NCBI GenBank assembly: GCA_919901895.1
Contig: CAKKQI010000029.1
Coordinates: 340-8,922, forward strand
Direction: 5' to 3'
Length of the DNA stretch: 8,583 bases
Origin: Candidatus Brocadiaceae bacterium
Lineage (GTDB): Bacteria > Planctomycetota > MHYJ01 > JACQXL01 > CAKKQI01
This document shows positions 5,192-8,583 of this stretch, piece by piece (position 1 is the stretch's first letter; each line of letters starts with the position of its first letter). The translations under genes were made by a program, and so were the position numbers. The notes below the pieces were generated by a model. The model searched no databases and was not told the origin of the DNA. It saw nothing but the letters and a program-made list of their open reading frames with translations.

Positions 5192-6415
5192 TTACTTTTC
5201 TTCTATCTGGATTTTGCAGAACCGGTTTTTCTTGCCGACCTTAAGAATCATCCCGGACTTTAACATAATTTCCAGATTCGGGTCGGTCATCTTCTGGCTG
5301 TCGACCTCAACTCCGCCCTGGCTAACGAGCCGCCGGGCTTCGTTGTTTGATTTGACAAATCCGCACAGCCCCAACAATTTAGGCAACCATATTTTATCGT
5401 CCGATAAATCGCTCCGGTTAATTTTTACGACCGGTATTTCCTCCGGCCTTTCCTGCTTGCTGAAAACCCGGTCAAATTGCCTGGCCGCTCCATCGGCTGA
5501 TGATTCATCATGATATATTTTAACAATTTCTTTAGCCAGCGTAATTTTGGCTTCTTTCGGATGAGTCGTTGGACCGAGCAGTTTGTTTATCGTTTCTTCC
5601 GGCAAATCGGTTAATAGAATAAAGTAATCTTTCATTAATTTATCCGGCAGGGACATAATCTTGCCGAACATTTCAAATGGTTCTTCACTTACGCCGATCT
5701 GGTTTCCCAGACTCTTACTCATTTTCTGGACGCCATCTAGCCCGACCAGCAGGGGAGTGGTCAGGGCGATTTGCGGCGTCATTTCGTAGGCCCGTTGTAA
5801 ATCACGCCCGACCAGCAGGTTAAAAGTTTGGTCCGTGCCGCCCAATTCAACGTCTGCGTTAACCATCACCGAATCATACGCCTGCATTAATGGATAAAGT
5901 AATTCGTGCAAACCGATGGGGATTTCTTTTTCTAAACGCTGGGCAAAATCGTCCCTTTCAATAAACCGCGCCACCGTCACCCGGCTGGCCAGTTTAATAA
6001 TATCGCTGAACTGTAACGGAGATAACCAACTCCCGTTATGGACAATTTCGGCTGTTTGTAAATTTAGTATTTTACCGACCTGTTTTAAATAAGTGTCGGC
6101 GTTTCGTTTTATTTCTTCGGGCGACAGTTGGGGTCTGGTTTTCTCCCGGCCTGAAGGGTCGCCAATCAAAGCGGTAAAATCGCCAATAATCAGCACGGCC
6201 TGGTGGCCGAGGTCCTGAAACTGGCGTAATTTTCTCAAGACAACCGTATGTCCCAGATGGATATCAGGAGCGGTCGGGTCAACCCCCAGCTTTATCCGCA
6301 ACGGTTTTTTTGAAGAATACGAAAAATCAATCTTCTGGATAAGGTCTGTTTCAGAATAAATATCAACCGTTCCTCGTTTCAGGATTTCTAACTGTTTTTT
6401 TACTTCCGTCTTCAT
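5192..6415 (-). CDS. tyrS: Tyrosyl-tRNA synthetase
   Basis: This cytoplasmic class I synthetase charges tRNA-Tyr with tyrosine using ATP. The 407-residue length is normal. The Rossmann catalytic domain carries the HIGH motif as HLGH (53-56) after KLGVDPTAPDI, and KMSKS exactly at 231-235. The tyrosine pocket is visible as Y174, Q178 and D181 (in YPLMQAYD) and GGTDQ at 192-196. A C-terminal S4-type RNA-binding domain covers about 342-402 (LLGLCGFVKSNNEARRLVSQ, then VEVD). The GVDPTAPDIHLGH form resembles the TyrZ-type (second) bacterial TyrRS subgroup. The ATG at 6415 overlaps the stop of the upstream exported-protein gene in ATGA, with AGAAG 8 bases upstream. The gene ends with three in-frame stops in a row, TAA TAA TGA. 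All key motifs are intact, so it should be functional. Confidence 0.97.
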   Translation of the reverse strand: MKTEVKKQLEILKRGTVDIYSETDLIQKIDFSYSSKKPLRIKLGVDPTAPDIHLGHTVVLRKLRQFQDLGHQAVLIIGDFTALIGDPSGREKTRPQLSPEEIKRNADTYLKQVGKILNLQTAEIVHNGSWLSPLQFSDIIKLASRVTVARFIERDDFAQRLEKEIPIGLHELLYPLMQAYDSVMVNADVELGGTDQTFNLLVGRDLQRAYEMTPQIALTTPLLVGLDGVQKMSKSLGNQIGVSEEPFEMFGKIMSLPDKLMKDYFILLTDLPEETINKLLGPTTHPKEAKITLAKEIVKIYHDESSADGAARQFDRVFSKQERPEEIPVVKINRSDLSDDKIWLPKLLGLCGFVKSNNEARRLVSQGGVEVDSQKMTDPNLEIMLKSGMILKVGKKNRFCKIQIEEK

Positions 6416-7758
6416 CGCTTATTCTTCTCTTTCCACCAGGTTAACCAGATTTCTTCTTCCAGGGCAAATGGCAACTGGGTAATATGTTTCAGGCTATTCA
6501 TCAAAACTTGTTTTAGTTCCGATTCCGCCTGAGACGGATCAGCCTTCGGCTGAGACGATTTCCGCAAAGCCGTCATTAACATTTCAATGGCCTGTTCGTA
6601 TTCTTTTTCAGAAACCAACATGCTGCAGAGAAAAATATCAAGAGGCATCCCGCCATCCAGCGCCTCACCCAATTTAGCCAGCGGTTCTTTTAAAACCGGG
6701 TCTACATCGGGCGGAAAGACCCTGAGAATGATTTGCGGAAAAACAATCTTGCGGATACCGGTAAATTCGCCGCCACCTTCTATTTTTAAAGGACGAATCT
6801 CCGCCCCGAGCGTATAAATCCGGTAAAGCAAACTTCTCAGTTCTTTGTCGGTATCAATCACGTAAGAATTCTGCCATATTTCTTTCGGGTTTAATGTAAT
6901 CTTTTTATCAGATAAAGGTATTTCTTCCATCCGGCTGATACTTGAATAATTACCGGTTGGCCCGTATTCGGTAATACTCAGATAGATAACCGCGCTATTT
7001 TTTTCGCCGAACGTGATATCCACCGGACGCAGGGTAACATTTTCAAACTGTAAAGTTATGTTTATTTTATCGCCCATCTCATAAATTTCTTTCCGGTCCC
7101 GCCCAAGGCGGGATTCGCTGAATATCTTTGTTTTAATTACGCTTTTTTGAATAAGTTTTTCTTCGCAGGCAATCCGGAATTGTTTTAACTTGGCGGAAAA
7201 TTCAAGCTGCGGTTCCAGTTCCAGAATACTGTTGATTAATTTTATGGCCGGCTGGTATTGTTCGCGCTGGGCAAACGTCTGGGCCGCCAGATACTTGGAA
7301 TAAAGATATTTATCAATAAAAAGAGATTCGTTTTTTGAAACACGCCGGGCCAGTTCTTCCAGAATAGCCGGCGTTATTTTAGTTTCTTTGGACGGATGCC
7401 GTTCCATAATCTGGCGGGTTAATTCCACGTAAATACCCTTATCTTTTAACCGTTCCATAATAAAAGGTATCACCGAAGGACCGATCTCAACCAATTGGGC
7501 CAGAGCGTCCTGGCGTTCGGCTTCATCGCGCCCGTCGGCCGACGAGGCCGGGGCATCCAGTTTATTTAAAAGATTAAAAATAGTATTAACCTGATTATAA
7601 AACTTATCGGCCGAGGAGACCGGCTCGTCGGTCGCCGGTAAGTGTTGCGGTTGTTCGGCCGGCGAAGAATCAGGTTGGCCGGTTAACACCTGATTAAATA
7701 AAGCCGGCCAATTTAAAATAATTACTGCGGCTAATAGAATCGGGCTGATAATTTTCAT
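6412..7758 (-). CDS. Exported or membrane-anchored protein of unknown function with helical-repeat segments
   Basis: I do not recognise this 448-residue protein. It begins with a short hydrophobic segment (MKIISPILLAAVIILNW, 1-17) with a lysine at position 2, consistent with an uncleaved anchor or signal peptide. A Pro/Ser-rich linker covers about 28-50. A helical part follows: HEAT-like around 81-106 (EIGPSVIPFIMERLKDK) and a TPR-like pair around 153-182 (REQYQPAIKLINSILELEP). A probable beta domain spans about 230-350, and another TPR-like stretch is at 374-400 (KEYEQAIEMLMTALRK). The C-terminus is Trp-rich (IWLTWW). The gene starts 2 bases after glmS with GGAG 5 bases before its ATG, and overlaps tyrS by 4 bases, so it is co-transcribed with both. 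It probably faces the periplasm; TPR/HEAT parts suggest protein contacts. No enzyme motif is visible. Confidence 0.8.
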   Translation of the reverse strand: MKIISPILLAAVIILNWPALFNQVLTGQPDSSPAEQPQHLPATDEPVSSADKFYNQVNTIFNLLNKLDAPASSADGRDEAERQDALAQLVEIGPSVIPFIMERLKDKGIYVELTRQIMERHPSKETKITPAILEELARRVSKNESLFIDKYLYSKYLAAQTFAQREQYQPAIKLINSILELEPQLEFSAKLKQFRIACEEKLIQKSVIKTKIFSESRLGRDRKEIYEMGDKINITLQFENVTLRPVDITFGEKNSAVIYLSITEYGPTGNYSSISRMEEIPLSDKKITLNPKEIWQNSYVIDTDKELRSLLYRIYTLGAEIRPLKIEGGGEFTGIRKIVFPQIILRVFPPDVDPVLKEPLAKLGEALDGGMPLDIFLCSMLVSEKEYEQAIEMLMTALRKSSQPKADPSQAESELKQVLMNSLKHITQLPFALEEEIWLTWWKEKNKR

Positions 7759-7760
7759 AC

Positions 7761-8583
7761 CTACTCCACGGTAACGCTTTTAGCCAAGTTACGCGGCTGG
7801 TCAACATTATGCCCTTTTTTAACGGCAATATGATAAGCCAATAACTGCAAAGGAATCACCGCCAGAATCGGGGAAAATAATTCAGGTGTTTCCGGAATAT
7901 AAATTATCCGGTCAGATAGACGGGTAATAGTTTGATCGCCTTCTGTGGCAATCGCGATAATAATTCCCCGGCGGGCTTTTACTTCCTGGATATTGGAAAG
8001 CATCTTTTCATAAACCGGGCTCTTAACCACAATCGCCACGGTCGGAAAAGTCTCATCCACCAGGGCGAGCGGGCCGTGTTTCATCTCGCCGGCTCCGTAA
8101 CCTTCGGCGTGGGTATATGAAATTTCTTTTAATTTTAAAGCGCCTTCATAAGCATTAGGAAAATTATAACGGCGGCCGATATACATAAAACTCGGCGCTT
8201 TATAATATTGAGCCGCATATCGTTTAACCAGGTTATTATTTTTTAAAACACGCTGAATTTTCCCAGGAACAGTTAAAAACTCGCTGATTAATTTACGGCT
8301 AGCCGGTTTAGCCAGGACATTCCGGAGACGCCCGAGGTAAATAGCCAATAAAAGAATCAACGTTAACTGGGAAGTGTATGCTTTGGTGGAAGCGACGCTG
8401 ATTTCCGGGCCGGCATAGGTATAAATTACCGATTTTGCCTCGCGGGTGAGTGAACTACCCACCACGTTACAAATTGCCATGGTCAAAGCGTGATGACTAT
8501 TTGCCTGGCGCACCGCGGCCAGTGTATCAGCTGTTTCTCCGGATTGGCTAATCGCCAGCACCAGCGTCTGGTTATCCAGAACC
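7761..8583 (-). CDS. glmS: Glucosamine-fructose-6-phosphate aminotransferase, isomerase half (partial at window edge)
   Basis: GlmS makes glucosamine-6-phosphate from fructose-6-phosphate and glutamine, the first step toward UDP-GlcNAc for peptidoglycan and LPS. Only the last 273 residues are present; the glutaminase domain and start lie beyond base 8583. The visible part covers most of the two SIS sugar-binding domains. SIS 1 shows SQSGETADT and EISVASTKAYTSQ. SIS 2 shows GRRYNFPNAYEGALKLKEIS with the catalytic Glu, then YTHAEGYGAGEMKHGPLAL with the catalytic His. The chain ends in the classic PRNLAKSVTVE loop whose Lys takes part in catalysis. These motifs are intact, so the protein should be active. 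The exported-protein gene follows after 2 bases, then tyrS. Any glmS leader ribozyme would lie outside this window. Confidence 0.97.
   Translation of the reverse strand, partial: VLDNQTLVLAISQSGETADTLAAVRQANSHHALTMAICNVVGSSLTREAKSVIYTYAGPEISVASTKAYTSQLTLILLLAIYLGRLRNVLAKPASRKLISEFLTVPGKIQRVLKNNNLVKRYAAQYYKAPSFMYIGRRYNFPNAYEGALKLKEISYTHAEGYGAGEMKHGPLALVDETFPTVAIVVKSPVYEKMLSNIQEVKARRGIIIAIATEGDQTITRLSDRIIYIPETPELFSPILAVIPLQLLAYHIAVKKGHNVDQPRNLAKSVTVE
7764..7767 (-). promoter_or_regulatory. Ribosome binding site GGAG for the exported-protein gene
   Basis: On the minus strand GGAG lies 5 bases before the ATG at 7758-7756. It sits inside the last codons of glmS, so translation of the two genes is probably coupled. 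It supports the chosen start. Confidence 0.6.

Noticed and set aside
5106..5513. Open frame on the plus strand opposite the end of tyrS
   Set aside because: It is antisense to a gene with all TyrRS motifs, overlaps the repeat array, and its translation shows no recognisable domain.
6587..6817. Plus-strand open frame inside the exported-protein gene
   Set aside because: Antisense shadow with low-complexity Ser/Pro-rich translation and no ribosome site.

Overview
The window looks like a chromosomal segment of an uncultured, Gram-negative-type bacterium of moderate GC content. Hand counts of sample lines give roughly 40-52% GC in the main genes. A gliding-type ABC transporter operon with a GldG-like protein and a DUF4340 protein is common in Planctomycetota, Bacteroidota, Omnitrophota and some Deltaproteobacteria-like lineages. 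The sequence alone does not settle the phylum; a Planctomycetota- or Omnitrophota-like origin is a low-confidence guess.

Left block, + strand (1-5109). The operon starts with the end of an ABC transporter ATPase (cut by the window edge). It continues with an ABC-2 permease (737-1513), a GldG-like auxiliary membrane protein (1521-3140), a membrane-anchored protein with four DUF4340-type repeats (3143-4942) and a 50-residue protein with a strong ribosome binding site (4957-5109). The last four genes are packed with gaps of 2-14 bases. The ATPase and permease, normally adjacent partners, are separated by a 509-base insert (225-733). This insert carries one AT-rich gene for a GxxExxY-family, PDDEXK-like predicted nuclease, framed by inverted arms made of short regularly spaced heptamers (ATCYGTG and its complement). 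It fits a small mobile or formerly mobile cassette and is the most interesting object here.

Middle (5110-5191). The short gap between convergent gene blocks holds a second array of related design but different sequence (heptamer ATTYGTG), with a near-perfect 14-bp hairpin at its left end. It carries no gene.

Right block, - strand (8583-5192). A second operon reads glmS (glucosamine-6-phosphate synthase, isomerase half only, cut by the window edge), then an unrecognised exported 448-residue protein, then tyrS (tyrosyl-tRNA synthetase). glmS and the exported-protein gene are 2 bases apart; the exported-protein gene and tyrS overlap in an ATGA. These are housekeeping genes plus one envelope-associated unknown.

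There are no tRNA or rRNA genes, no CRISPR array and no recognisable insertion-sequence transposase.
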